Shown here: positions 1-11,511 of the stretch, piece by piece | Layout of the letters: the number at the start of each line of letters is the position of its first letter | How positions within the stretch are numbered: the first letter of the stretch is position 1 | NCBI GenBank assembly: GCA_024138015.1 | Contig: JAMXBB010000008.1 | Coordinates: 123,002-187,001 of the forward strand | Length of the DNA stretch: 64,000 bases | Reading direction: 5' to 3' | Source of the DNA: Lumnitzera littorea | Lineage: Eukaryota > Streptophyta > Magnoliopsida > Myrtales > Combretaceae | Position numbers and translations under genes: made by a program | Notes under the pieces: model-generated | What the model saw: the letters and a program-made list of their open reading frames with translations, nothing else | What the model was told of the DNA's origin: nothing | Database searches by the model: none

Positions 1-1816
1 ACTTAGTTTTGTGTTATCAATTTACCACCTATATGCTTAAATTTACAATTTTACCCCTAAATTATACTTAATTACCTAAATGTTATTCTTTTTACAAAAG
101 TTATTTTCAACCTATCCTGACATCACTATAATTCACCAAAAGTCAATATAGGTTAGTTTTCATAAATTAATTTTACAAAACCTATTTATTTCATATTTTT
201 ACATTAATTATAGCTATTTTTATGGCTAAAAATTATAATAAATATTAAAAATACATGAATAAAAAATTGGGATACATAGCAATTATATATATATATATAT
301 ATCATGTATATTCTACAAAAAAATTTTAAGCTAGAAATAATATCATTTAATACATTTATTTTGAAAGTCAAAATTCAAGAAAATAGTAACTTCCTTAAGC
401 AAATGTATTAAATATTCAAAATGTAACAAAAATAAAAATATTACATGAAAGCATATCCAAAAGAATCTAAATATAAATTTTTCCAAAATTTTTTGGGTGG
501 AATTACTATTTTTTTTAAATAATTGAAAAACAGAGCAAAAGTTTGACCAACATGTTCTTAGTTGCTTTGATGGCTGACCGTGAATGGGGAGTTGTCGGAA
601 GGCCTAGTCAAGGGGTAGACTACTTGGGACGGTTGGGTTTCATAGCAAATTAAGGCTTGCCGTAAAAACTAGACTAGCTCAATTCCAGCTCTATTTTTGT
701 ATAATTTTTCTATTTTTTGTAATATTTTTCTTTGATGATCCTAGGTTTCTAAAATGTTTAACCAAATGTCAAGAGTCCCATTTATGTGGAATTGAGTTGG
801 TTAAATTTTCCTAACCCTTGAGAGATTTTTTTTATTATTAATTAATTAATATAAGTTAGTAAGAGGTGTCTCAATTTCACAAAAAGCACTTTTGACTCAT
901 CCATGCTACTGTTAAAATTCTGCTACGCCTTCTTCCTGAATTTTCCAACCAATTCTCTTGAATTTTAGATAAGCTTTGCTATTATTTTAGCATAATTTTA
1001 ATATTTCAGGTATATTATGTCAGTATTTAGTTAGTTTATTACTATAAGAGTATATATTCTATGTACATATCATGTGTAATGTATATTTATACTCATATAG
1101 TAATGTTTTTAACATACCTTTTATTTTTAAGATATGTTTCTTATTTATTTTCATGAATTCAACACATATTATATATAATTAAGTGATTTCAAGTTAATTT
1201 ACGTGTATAATATTATTTATACCAAATATACTCATAAAAATACGTATATATTCATATAGTAAATTATAATATATTATCTTATTTTATAATTTAATTAACT
1301 TGTCTCAAATTCTTGTCGCATTCTGAACTCAATTTTAGAAATTCCAATCACATTTATACTATATTGAATAATCCTACTTTTAAGGGCAAAATTGAAATTT
1401 TGGATCATTCTTTTCCAAATCTAACTTCACTGAGTTATTTTAACTAATTTTTCTATTTTAGTCATAAAATCTAAGCTTAATCAGATAACTTTTCCTTAAA
1501 AGCTCTAAATCTAGGTTTAATTGTCCTAAATACAATTTTAAGAGCTTATAATGCAAAAATTAAATATATTTTTTATAGTTCTTTTATGCTATTTTAGAAT
1601 TTAATCAAATTAATTTTGTGTTTTTTAAGCTTAATTCATTTAAATTTTATTTTTAAGGACTTTTGGCGCATTTTATAAAGTTTTCATGGTTTTTAGACAT
1701 TTTTTAAATAATTTGAAGTAAAAGCATTGATTCTAGAATGAAGCGAAAGAAGTTTGGAAGAGAATTGAGTGAGAGTGAAAGTCTAGGAAGGACCACAGCT
1801 AGGGTCTACAGCCGTG
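1..1816. other. AT-rich flank, no gene seen
   Basis: No coding region is supported here. It holds a (TA)n microsatellite at 283-302 and long A/T runs. Near the end, 7-bp inverted arms (GGACCAC at 1790-1796, GTGGTCC at 1814-1820) form a hairpin into whose right arm the neighbouring LTR inserted. The GC-richer text around 1780-1820 resembles U3 sequence of Athila-type LTRs, so this flank is probably itself old retrotransposon. That last point is inference. Confidence 0.5.
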
Positions 1817-1821
1817 GTCCC
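1817..1821. repeat. Target-site duplication, left copy
   Basis: GTCCC directly abuts the TG start of the solo LTR at 1822. The same five bases follow its CA end at 4916-4920. Confidence 0.85.
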
Positions 1822-4800
1822 TGTAAGCCTCAAAGTTAAGCCAAGTAACCGTAAGATTGAACTTAGAACCCAATGTTTAGGGCGATCGGTTAAAGGATCC
1901 GATCAAACCCAAATTATAAACTATTGAGAGAAATATTAGTAAAAATGACCCCGTAAACTTAAACTTAAGAAAATAAGTAATAAAATAAGAGACTATAAAA
2001 TTTTCAAATTTTAAACATAATAATTGCTAATTACCGAAAAGGCTAAAAGTGTAATTTAATAACTAATAAATTACTAAAGATAGATTATATGTATACTAAA
2101 AATAATAGAATGACCTAAATAATATTTAAGAATATTTATTTGTACTATATATTAATATACATATAAGTATAAATACGCGTAATTACTTAAAATACATGAA
2201 ATGTGCTAAAATAATACTAAATGCTTAAATAAAATTCATAATTAATTAAGGAAAAATCAAGAAAAATCAGGAAAAATCATGAATCATCCAGAATTGGGTC
2301 GTGGCAGCTAGGAAAAATAAGAAAAAATTTGGCCAATTAAATTAAGACAACACAAAAGCCAAAAAATAAGGGATAAGGCAATTGTCTTATCCCATTTAAT
2401 GCACAATAAATTCCACAAAGCTCTATAAATAGCAGGAAAAATTACAGAGCTCATTTGGACAGATACAAATCAGAGAAAATTAGAGAGAGTTGAAAATTCA
2501 AGAGAAAATCCAGAAAATAAAAAAAATAAGAAAAACTGTGCAGTTAAGGATTTTACCGGGAACCCACATCAAACGAGGAGCTGGGAGTGGACGGCCACCA
2601 CCACCATACGGTGGTGGTAGCGCCCAGGCCGGCCGACAAGGCCACGGCGGCCCGCGGTGGCCGGAGCCACCCAAAATGGTGAGTCCAATTTCCAGCCCGA
2701 AGCTTGTGTAATTTTGTAAAAATAGTAAATATAATTAGAAAATTATGAATTTTTTTATTCTGGGATATTTTTGTATGTAGTTTGTAGAAAAAATATTATT
2801 TTGATGAAATTATGTCCTGTAATATATGGCCCTTAAGAAATCGTGCAAAACCGAGCACATTTCGGTTTAGAAATAAATGACCTTAGGAGTGTAGTTTCAA
2901 GCCCAAAATTTTTCTGTAGATTACTTAGATGATATAGAACAGTACTATGAAGCCCATTTTCAAAAATTAATTTTCGAAATTTTTAGATAATTTTTAGGCC
3001 CTAAAATGAGGCACAAAATGGGTAATTTGGAGTTAATTAGGTGATTAGGAGATTAATTACTGACTTAGTGAATAAGTAGATGTTTTAGGATGTTAAAATC
3101 TGATGGAGTATGATACTTGTAGCAATTAGAGTGTTAGATGTAATTATTAGGTTAATTATGTAGTAAATAAGTAATATGGAAAAATATTACATTTTAAGAT
3201 AATTTTGTAAATTAGGGTAATTAGGAGTAAAATCTGATTTAGGATGAATTTAGACATATAATTGATGTTAGAGATGGTAATTAGGGTGATAGAAATATTA
3301 GAAGTGCATTAAGTACATAAAAGATAACAATATATAATATGTGATTTTTAGAAATATAATAAATAGAAAACATTATAATAAAAATTGATATTTTGAGAAT
3401 AATAAAAATGCACAATAAATCTGATAGGAAACTTGAATTTATGGAATTATATGAAAAAAAGTAAAAATTTATCACATTAGGAGTGAATTTGGTACACTAA
3501 TATGGATTTAAGTGTACCGAATAAAATAAACACTGACTAAGAGTAATGATGGTCTTTAGGAAATTGAGAAGTAATGTGATTAATTTCACATTATGGATTG
3601 AAACGGATTTCCAGGGTTGGAATCTAAAGCATTACCTAGAAATCGATGCAAAAACCGAACATGAACCTAACTCCAAACTTAGAATAATTGTAAAAGACTT
3701 AATACCTAGATAATTAGGCATATTAAACCTTAAACAAAACCTAACAATAAGCATTATAGGATAAAACGAACCTATAATAGTTATATGAAAAGCTGAAACC
3801 ACGTTTGTGTTATAGGGATGATCGGCGATGACCTGAGCAAATCGGACCTCGAGTGAATGAGCAAGGAGTCGAGGTAAGTTGGGATTAATATGATGTCGTA
3901 TTTTAGAAGCTTAAGATTATACTTGGTTGTGCTTGTTAGATAGTTGAATGTGTGCATGTGCTTGATTATGGGTGATGCTATGATTCTGTTTGTTGTTCTG
4001 GCATATACTGTATGATTTGTATGAAAGGATTGATCACCTTAAACTGGACTTAATCAAATATCCGACCAGTAATCATAATCGGACATGCATGGCAACCCGT
4101 TAGGGGAATTTAGGACTCTCCGGCCAAATACCGACTCCTTCGAGAGGAATAGCGCAGAATTGCAAAATGGTCCCTTCTTCATCCTCAGTCGAACTAAGTG
4201 ATAGGAGAGGAGGTCGCGGCGGGGGTGAAGACAATGGTTCGAAGGTAGTCGCGAGAGGAGCAAGATCTCCATTACATAAGCCTGGGTTTGGTTGTAAGCT
4301 GTTGCATTAACGGCAACTCCTCAACCCGGATTAGAGCAGGCGTAATTTCTCTAATCTCACGACGGGCCGGACAACGTCGTGCAATGGCATTTGCTTGCAC
4401 ATGCATTGCACTTAATAAGTGATTGAAAACCTTGTTGTGTGTATGATATAGTTTTAAGTCCTCCGTCCTAACTTACTAAGCTGTGGTTGCTCACATCCCT
4501 ATAGACATCGTGCAGGTGCTGGCTAAGAAGCGGTAACAACTACTCTAAAGCTAGCAACTGTTGGATCCTGGGGAGTGAGGAAAAACATGTGAAGAATAAA
4601 CATATATTTTTTAAGGTTTAAGCTTTTACTTTAGAATTTTTCATTTTTGAATAATGTAATAACTAAGAAATATATTACGGAGAAATATTGTAAACCTTAA
4701 TTGCAATAATTGTATTATAATATATATATATATATCTTTACTCACTTTCTTAGATAAATGATTTATTTAAATTACAAATTGTTTCCTTCAAAGCGGGTTA

Positions 4801-4915
4801 GTTGTGGACGCCTTGTGTAGATCAGGTCTAAGATAGCGGTTGTAAGGCCAACTTCTATCTTAGGATGGTTTACACGGCGAGGGCTGTTACGACTCTGCCG
4901 CTTCGGGGCGTGACA
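1822..4915 (+). repeat. Solo LTR (Ty3/gypsy-like), 3.1 kb, with perfect target-site duplication
   Basis: The segment starts TGTAAGCC and ends GGGCGTGACA, which are typical plant Ty3/gypsy LTR ends. The 5 bases before it (1817-1821) and after it (4916-4920) are both GTCCC, a perfect target-site duplication. No internal gag-pol lies between, so this is a solo LTR left by LTR-LTR recombination. A TATA box (TATAAAT, 2424-2430) fits a U3/R boundary in plus orientation. A GC-rich stretch at 2590-2680 follows it. The same family occurs again at 41610-44547, with long matching blocks such as 1880-2040 against 41690-41850 and 4080-4380 against 43700-44010. Short open frames inside (2490-2711, 4054-4272) are not conserved between the copies and are not called as genes. 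Confidence 0.88.
2597..2618. repeat. 9-bp stem hairpin inside the solo LTR
   Basis: ACCACCACC (2597-2605) is the exact reverse complement of GGTGGTGGT (2610-2618), with a 4-base loop. It lies about 170 bp past the LTR TATA box. The equivalent part of the second copy (about 42340-42410) has CCACCA repeats but not the complementary half. Confidence 0.7.
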
Positions 4916-4920
4916 GTCCC
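4916..4920. repeat. Target-site duplication, right copy
   Basis: GTCCC directly follows the CA end of the solo LTR at 4915 and is identical to 1817-1821. Confidence 0.85.
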
Positions 4921-5334
4921 TACACATGTTCCTCTCATCAAGCTAATTTCTTTAAATTTTGAGATTTCATGCAAAGAATAAGTATATGGCCAACCACCAT
5001 AACCATATACCTAAGGCGTGATCATCCTTTAAAAAGTGAATCTTTTATTTTTTAAGCAAATATTCTATTTCAGGACATATAATAAATAGATCCTTGGGCT
5101 AGAGTTTTCATAGAGAGACCCATTGAATTTAATGTACTACCTGCAAATACATCAACAAACTACTTAGTAACAAAATTAATCCATTATAAAAAGTCTATAT
5201 CTACATCCAAAGTAGTAGAACGTAATTAGGACATTTTCTAAGCAATTCTTTAAAATGCTTCTAAGCATCAAAAATTATCTCCTCGTTGGATTGAGGGAAT
5301 GACGAAATATTGCCGTAAAGCTTAATTATCTTAA

Positions 5335-5568
5335 CTAGAGGAAAGCATTTTTTTTTTTAATTTTTCTATTAGTAAGTCCCAAGATGTAATTGAATTCTTT
5401 TAAAGTGAGGCTTACCACTACCTTAGTTTTCCTTGAAAGAAAAATGAAAAATAATCTCAATCTTGCTGCATCATCCATAGCTTCATCGATTTTGAAAGTT
5501 ACACATATCTCCAAGAAGTTTACAAAATATGCATGCGGATCCTCATTTGGAGAGCTTTCAAATTGCAA
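5335..5568 (-). pseudogene. Athila/Tat-type gag fragment
   Basis: The reverse strand encodes a 77-residue stretch with the pattern of the retrotransposon gag domain of Athila/Tat Ty3/gypsy elements: NEDPHAYFVNFLEIC followed by DDAARLRLFFIFLS. It is truncated, has no zinc knuckle, and no pol follows it. It sits just downstream, in minus orientation, of an Asp-tRNA-like primer-binding site at 5841-5858. That order (LTR, primer site, gag) is correct for a minus-strand element. What remains is a fossil fragment. The family assignment rests on motif recognition only. Confidence 0.65.
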
Positions 5569-5840
5569 CTACTGCTAAACCATTTGGATAATGATTGGTG
5601 AAACTATAAACTCTTTTGTGGTGATGGTTAGTCTTGTAAAACTAAAGTTGGCTCCACTAATCGACGGTTTATTGTAGCTAACATAGTCTTTGGCAATTCA
5701 TCATTACTGGCCATTACTCTAAATTTCCTCAATACAAATAAGAACATTCAAATTAGATTTTAATTGACTTGACAAAAAGAATAAAAAAATAAAAGGTAAA
5801 ATAATAAAGAAATAAAGGAATAAGCTTTATTGATCAATAA

Positions 5841-5858
5841 TCCTTAGCAATGGCACCA
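5841..5858 (-). other. Primer-binding site, tRNA-Asp-like (Athila/Tat)
   Basis: The minus strand reads TGGTGCCATTGCTAAGGA, a decayed version of the Asp-tRNA primer site typical of Athila/Tat elements (TGGCGCCGTTGCCGGGGA). It lies just outside the end of an LTR remnant, with a gag fragment downstream. Confidence 0.65.
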
Positions 5859-5862
5859 AAAA

Positions 5863-6640
5863 CATGATGCGGCATGGAGCGCACTTAATAGGTAAGTGCA
5901 TTGTCAAGTAACAGTATAGAGGACTTCAAGAGTCTAAGATTGTCGATCTAATGAGGACTAAATACTTATTCATCTGCATTAAATTATTTTAATTAATAAT
6001 GAGTTGCAATATTGATGATAGTTGAATGAAAAATTAAGAAACAAAGACTAATAAGAAATTACTATCAATGAAATAATAAAACAAAAATAAATAGCCATAA
6101 ATGAAGATAGGTAGAATATGATCACCATGAGTGCAACATGTTGTAGTTTAAGGTTTTAAATGAATTTCTTGTCCTTATTAATATAAGGAATTGGATTGCT
6201 AATTTAATAAGAATCCTTTCTCTATTAAATTTTAGTCCTAATTACATTCTACCTGAATCATTCTAGGATAGAACTCTTTAGAACAGTATTAAGAACAGAA
6301 ATTCCATAAACCAAACAAGAAACAATTTTCAATTTTGATAAAAATTTTATAGCTTATCTCTAAGCGTATAGCAAATCTCTTCAATTATAGTAGATTTATT
6401 TATATATTGGCCTTGTGACTTTAATACATAAATTCAAATAATTAAGTTAAAACTCTAAAAACGACAACTTAATCTAAACAAAATACGTAATTGAATTAAC
6501 AAGAATAAAATAATTTCATCAAAATAAAACAATTATCATGCGCTACATTGTTAACTCAATAGCTTATATGTCTAGATATCAATACTGTATGCTACAATCA
6601 TAATAAATAAATAAATAAACCCTAAGAAAAGAGTATTTTT
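5863..6640 (-). repeat. Athila-like LTR remnant (minus strand)
   Basis: Read on the minus strand, this ends with a layout typical of Athila LTR 3' ends: a segment with 'gacttgaagtcc', 'actgttacttgac' and 'aatgcacttacc', then GCATCATG, before the primer site at 5841-5858. The far (U3) boundary toward 6640 cannot be placed, and the repeat is heavily decayed. Confidence 0.45.
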
Positions 6641-6648
6641 ATGCCTAA

Positions 6649-6651
<3 letters not shown>

Positions 6652-6706
<55 letters not shown>
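6652..6706. repeat. Compound (TC)n(TA)n microsatellite
   Basis: A run of about 17 TC dinucleotides switches directly into about 10 TA dinucleotides. It is a long compound simple repeat and probably polymorphic. Confidence 0.9.
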
Positions 6707-7697
6707 GTACATGTGTTTGTTTTCTATTTAAAATATTCAGAAAAAATAATCTCCAAATGGCAAGTAAATCAAAGGAAATTGTAGGTCCACAAGTAGGTAC
6801 ATGGGTATAGTGGCTAGGTGTAAACTATTAGCAATAATTCTCAAGAAATTGTTTTGAAATTGATAATGAAGAAATCACAGTTAGTGAACATGGGTGTAGT
6901 AGGAGATGTTGGTCATATTTTTGTCCAAAAATCCTTCAAACTTGGTTTGGAAATTATAGATGTAGACTTCAAGGCCAAGGAACAAGGCCATGAAGGGTAA
7001 TCATAGCAATCTTCCTTACTTTATTCTTGAACAAATTCTTTTTAACACTTACTATCTTTGAATTATCCTTCAAAATAAATATAATTCCTATAAAAAAAAT
7101 TGCCTAAATTCTTGTCTTTTCATCTCATTATTTCATCCAATTCATGAAATAAAAAAAAAAACTCAAATTAATAGTAATTTCTATGAAATTGTATTAAAAT
7201 AAGTTAAAATGTCTAGGATAATAATAAAAAGACTTAACTGTAATTTTACACTCATCATTACACTACTTATATAATTAGGATGCTTCGAAGTGAACTGTTC
7301 TAGCAAATCCACGCCACGTAACGGGGTTGGACATTCTTCTACACATTGCCAACTGAACAAACAGAGTTGGTAACACATTTCATTTTAACTTAAGAAAAGG
7401 AGCCGGTAAGTAAATCTAAAACTTATCCAAACAGCAACAATTGCTTACGAAACCTACTATTGTGGCTTAGGACATACCATTAAAAAAAAAAAGTGTCTCT
7501 TTTGGTTTAAAATATTGGCAATTTGTGCGTGAAGACACCAGATATGTGACAAATCATGGGACAAACATATTATAACTTATGAGATTATAACAAAATACCC
7601 CATTTAGTAGAGTGGTTACCCCATTTACTCGTATATCTAATTCACACCATCTGATTTTGATGAAGACCATAGCATAGCTTTAATTTTCTTGGCAACT
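6707..7697. other. Upstream flank of the kinase gene
   Basis: No coding region seen. The last ~300 bp are the likely promoter and 5' UTR of the RLCK gene at 7698. An in-frame stop (TAA, 7638-7640) with no intervening ATG supports the chosen start. I could not assign a convincing TATA box. Confidence 0.4.
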
Positions 7698-9998
7698 ATG
7701 AGGGAATCAAAGTCTTCCACCAAAACATGGAGCACCTTCACGGCAAAGTGTTGCACAGCCGAGGACCAGACCATATTTGGCAATTTCAGCCGTTGTAAGC
7801 CTAATAAATCGGAATTCTCTAAGAACATTGCACCGTTGCCGTCTTTTCGAAGGCTCTCCTTCTCTGACCTCAGCCGGTCCTCGTCGATGCGCATTAATGA
7901 GGACATCGCGCAACCATTGGGGCTAGACTTGTATGATTTTCAGCTTAGTGAATTGCGTGCCATAACCCAGAATTTTTCGAGCCATTTCTTGTTAGGAGAA
8001 GGTGGGTTCGGGACGGTTCACAAGGGTTACATGGATGACAACTTGAGGCAAGGCTTGAAGGGTCAAGCTGTTGCTGTTAAGCTTCTCAATATTGAAGGTC
8101 TTCAGGGACACAGGGAATGGCTTGTAAGTGCAATCTGTTTAATTGCAATTTCTTTTTGTCTTTTTTTTGGTAATTTCGTTGACATTATGAGGCATTATTC
8201 ACATTATTAGTGAGGGGTTTTTCCTTTGTTTATCCCCAAGCTGGATATTATGTGGCGTTATAATGGGAATACTAATCATGATCCCTGGTCACCTAAATAT
8301 TAATTTAATGATATTTAATTTCTCTTCTATAAAATAGAAAATACAATTTTTTCAAGAGGACATGTTTTTTGAAGAAGTTAGGTAAACGTGGATATGAATG
8401 ATCCTCTCCTTTCGTAAAAAGTTGAAAATTGCTTTTATATTAGAAGATTTGTTGTTTCTAACGTAATGTTCTGACCATTAACTCTAACGGCCATTATGCG
8501 TCTTATTATTTATTTAGGTTTTTTTTTTCTGTTTTTTTTTCCTTACCGACTATAGGAAGGGTGGATTTGAATACGGCAACCTTGGCTATTATTTTTTTGG
8601 TTTATGTTGTTCATTTCGATAATCTTTTTTCTTTTCTTTTTTTTTTTTTTTTTTTTTTTATGGCTTTCTAACAGCTTTTTTCAGGCAGAAGTAATATTTC
8701 TTGGGCAGCTGAGGCATCCAAATCTGGTGAAATTAATAGGCTATTGTTGCGAAGATGAAGAACGACTCCTGGTTTATGAATTTATGCCTCGAGGCAGCTT
8801 GGAAAATCACCTCTTTAAAAGTAAGTGGATGAAAACTACATAATCATTATTGAAGATGTGTGGATTTAGGATACACACGACACACGCTATTAAAAAATAA
8901 AAATCCATTAGCAATACGAATAAAAATTAGAAAATTTTTTTTTTTTTTTTTGAACTTGTAGGGTTATCAATATCATTGCCATGGGGCACAAGGCTGAAAA
9001 TTGCAATTGGAGCAGCTAGAGGCCTTGCCTTCCTACATGGTGCTGAGAAGCCAGTGATATACAGAGACTTCAAAACATCCAACATCCTTCTGGATTCCGT
9101 ATGTATATCCCAATTCTTTTCAAAAAAAAAAAAAGCCTTCTTGGAAGATTGAAATACGATAGATTGACATTATTTGACTTGTGTGTATTAGGACTTCACT
9201 GCAAAATTGTCCGATTTCGGACTCGCAACGATGGGACCTGAAGGATCAAAATCACATGTCACAACTCGGGTGATGGGTACTTACGGATATGCAGCTCCTG
9301 AGTATGTCTCCACGGGTATGTATAATATATATATATATATATATATTATTGGCAAAAAAAAAAAAAAACTACAGCTCAATAAGCTTTCCCCCCTTGAAAT
9401 ATAAATATAAATGTTTATAGAACTTTTTTTTCTTTTTTAAGTGCCATTTCCGTCAAAATTTAACAAAGTACTACTAGAAATAACTGCAGAATCGAATCCA
9501 TAATTTAAGAAAGTTTGGTATATATTATTATCTTTTTCAGGGCACTTAACAACTAAAAGCGATGTGTACAGCTTTGGAGTGGTGTTACTTGAGCTGCTAA
9601 CAGGAAGAAGGGCGGTGGACAAAACGAGACCCAAGCATGACCAAAACCTTGTCGACTGGGCAAGACCTTACCTGACTAGCAGTAGAAAGCTGAGATGTAT
9701 CATGGACCCAAGACTTGCAGGCCAATATTCAGTGAAAGGAGCAAAAGGGTTAGCCCATTTGGCATTGCAGTGCATTAGCCAGAGCCCTAAAGACAGGCCC
9801 AGAATGCCATCCGTTATTGAGACCCTTGAAAGTCTTCAACAACTCAGAGATATGGCTGTGAGTTGTGGTCAGTGGCCTGCATCACAAAAAGGCAGTAGAA
9901 ATGGGGCTAACGTCAAAGGAAAAACGGAGACTAAAGGTGGAAATCAGAGGAAATCTTCTCCAGCTGCTCCTCCCAGGAAAAATGTGAGAAGTAATTGA
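7698..9998 (+). CDS. Receptor-like cytoplasmic kinase, RLCK-VII / PBL family (five exons)
   Basis: Predicted soluble Ser/Thr kinase of the RLCK-VII (PBS1-like/RIPK-like) group, which relays signals from plasma-membrane immune and developmental receptors. Exons by consensus GT-AG sites: 7698-8123, 8685-8820, 8962-9098, 9192-9315 and 9541-9998. These join in frame to 426 residues, the usual length for the family. Visible motifs: P-loop GEGGFG (100-105), VAVK lysine (K128), catalytic YRDFK (D223), DFG (241-243), and the activation segment ending GTYGYAAPEY. All key kinase residues are present, so it is probably active. It is an RD kinase. The N-terminus has no Gly at position 2 for myristoylation, but the Cys pair at 18-19 could be acylated. 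The Lys/Gly-rich C-terminal tail is probably disordered. Start: the first ATG after an in-frame stop at 7638. Introns 1 and 2 carry long poly(T) tracts. It resembles Arabidopsis PBL8/RIPK-like proteins, but orthology is not established. Confidence 0.92.
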
Positions 9999-10626
9999 CG
10001 GTAATAAATTAGGTGATTCGACATGCTCTCACCAAATTTCAGTTAACTAGGAATGGGGTCCTATATCCCTGTATAGAATTTCATATCCTATTTGATAAGA
10101 AGCTAGTGAAAGAACCATCAGAACATGGATAAATTCCGGAATTTCGATAGTGATTCTTATACAGTGATGGTCATCGTTTTGTAAGTGTAAAGAAATATGT
10201 CCTATGTAAACGTAGTAGAGCTGTGATTGAGAGCTATATATTTGGCATTTTAGCTGCCTATATGTATATGTGGGTACAGTATGTAAGGTGTAAATGAAAG
10301 AAAGTTGGAGTTGTGGAGTGACATCTTATTGAAAAATCGAAGGCCTGCATTATCATATGCCCTAAATAAATGCAAGAAATCATATGTGCGATTCAAGGGC
10401 GTCTATATGCTGGTTATTCCCCATGTCAACAAGTCAGTATGAATTAAGAAAGTAGTTTCAAATGTAATTTCCTTGAAAACCGGAGGTAATTCAAAATTTA
10501 TTTAGTTAAATCAATTCCAAAATACCTATCCTATTTTTTGTGACAGTGGCAGTGGAATGATCGTGCCAAAGGGAATGGCTTTCCATATATGAGGCAACAA
10601 ATGAGTACTCTCATTCTATAAATTCC

Positions 10627-10675
<49 letters not shown>

Positions 10676-11119
10676 CGCATGTATATTCTTACTTAAAATT
10701 TTAATTTTTTTCTTGACATTTAACAAGTGCACTAAGAATGCTCATCAATAAAATCCATTTAACGTAATCTAATATTTTATTTTATATATATCAATCGAAT
10801 ATTTAACAACTATTAGATATTTTGATTTCAATATTAATATACGTTCATGTAATTATTTGTCACACTTTACAATTATCAATTATTTCTTCTCTTTTTATTT
10901 CAATAATCTAATGTATAATATTATTAAGTTGGAAAAATGTGTCAAGTCCCAAAATTTTCCCATTTAGCAACAATTCTTAAATCTTGCAATTAAGTTAACA
11001 TTATTTGATGTAGCATAATCCTTAATTTCTAGGCCACAATGATATTACTTCAACAAAATAAAACAACACACTAGAATACAATAAGTAAAGGCATATATTT
11101 GTCAAGATATCTGTCTCAT
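9999..11119. other. 3' flank of kinase gene and intergenic DNA
   Basis: Contains the probable 3' UTR of the kinase (AATAAA-like signals near 10002 and 10366), a (TA)n microsatellite at 10630-10668 running into a short CA-rich tail, and AT-rich sequence without genes. Confidence 0.5.
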
Positions 11120-11425
11120 TGATAAATATGAGAGATTATTTAGTCTATTTATCTTGAGTTTTACAACTGTTTTATATTTTGTACACATAAACTTTAGCTT
11201 ATAGGTGTTTTCTTCTTATTAGCTATTCAGTTTTCTTTTTAGTTGTTTAGTTGTAGAATTAGTTAGTTACAATTCCTTATAGTTGCTACAAATACTTTGT
11301 AACAGATGAAGTAAACTAATCAAATCATTTTTCATTTCCCTCACAAATATTTCCTCTCTAGTCATGTTTGAAACTTTGGAATACTTTGTTTATGGCAAAT
11401 GTTGTACTTAAATCAAATTCCTAAA
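11120..11425 (+). repeat. Copia left (5') LTR
   Basis: About 300 bp matching 20746-21044 over most of its length, for example the blocks from 'atcttgagttttacaactg' and from 'tttagcttataggtgttttc'. It is followed at once by the primer site at 11426. The left edge (TGATAAAT) is approximate because the two copies differ there by a short indel. Confidence 0.8.
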
Positions 11426-11440
11426 TGGTATCAGAGTAGG
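11426..11440 (+). other. Copia primer-binding site, initiator tRNA-Met
   Basis: TGGTATCAGAGTAGG matches the standard plant copia primer site complementary to the 3' end of initiator tRNA-Met. It lies directly inside the left LTR. Confidence 0.85.
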
Positions 11441-11511
11441 TTTCAAGAATTTCTTATCTTGTTATTCTTCAATTTTCCTGAATTACATGAATTAGATTAT
11501 AGTGAGAGAGA

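Noticed and set aside
2490..2711. 73-residue open frame with a proline/glycine-rich end
   Set aside because: Lies inside the solo LTR just after its TATA box, and the sister LTR copy does not conserve the frame.
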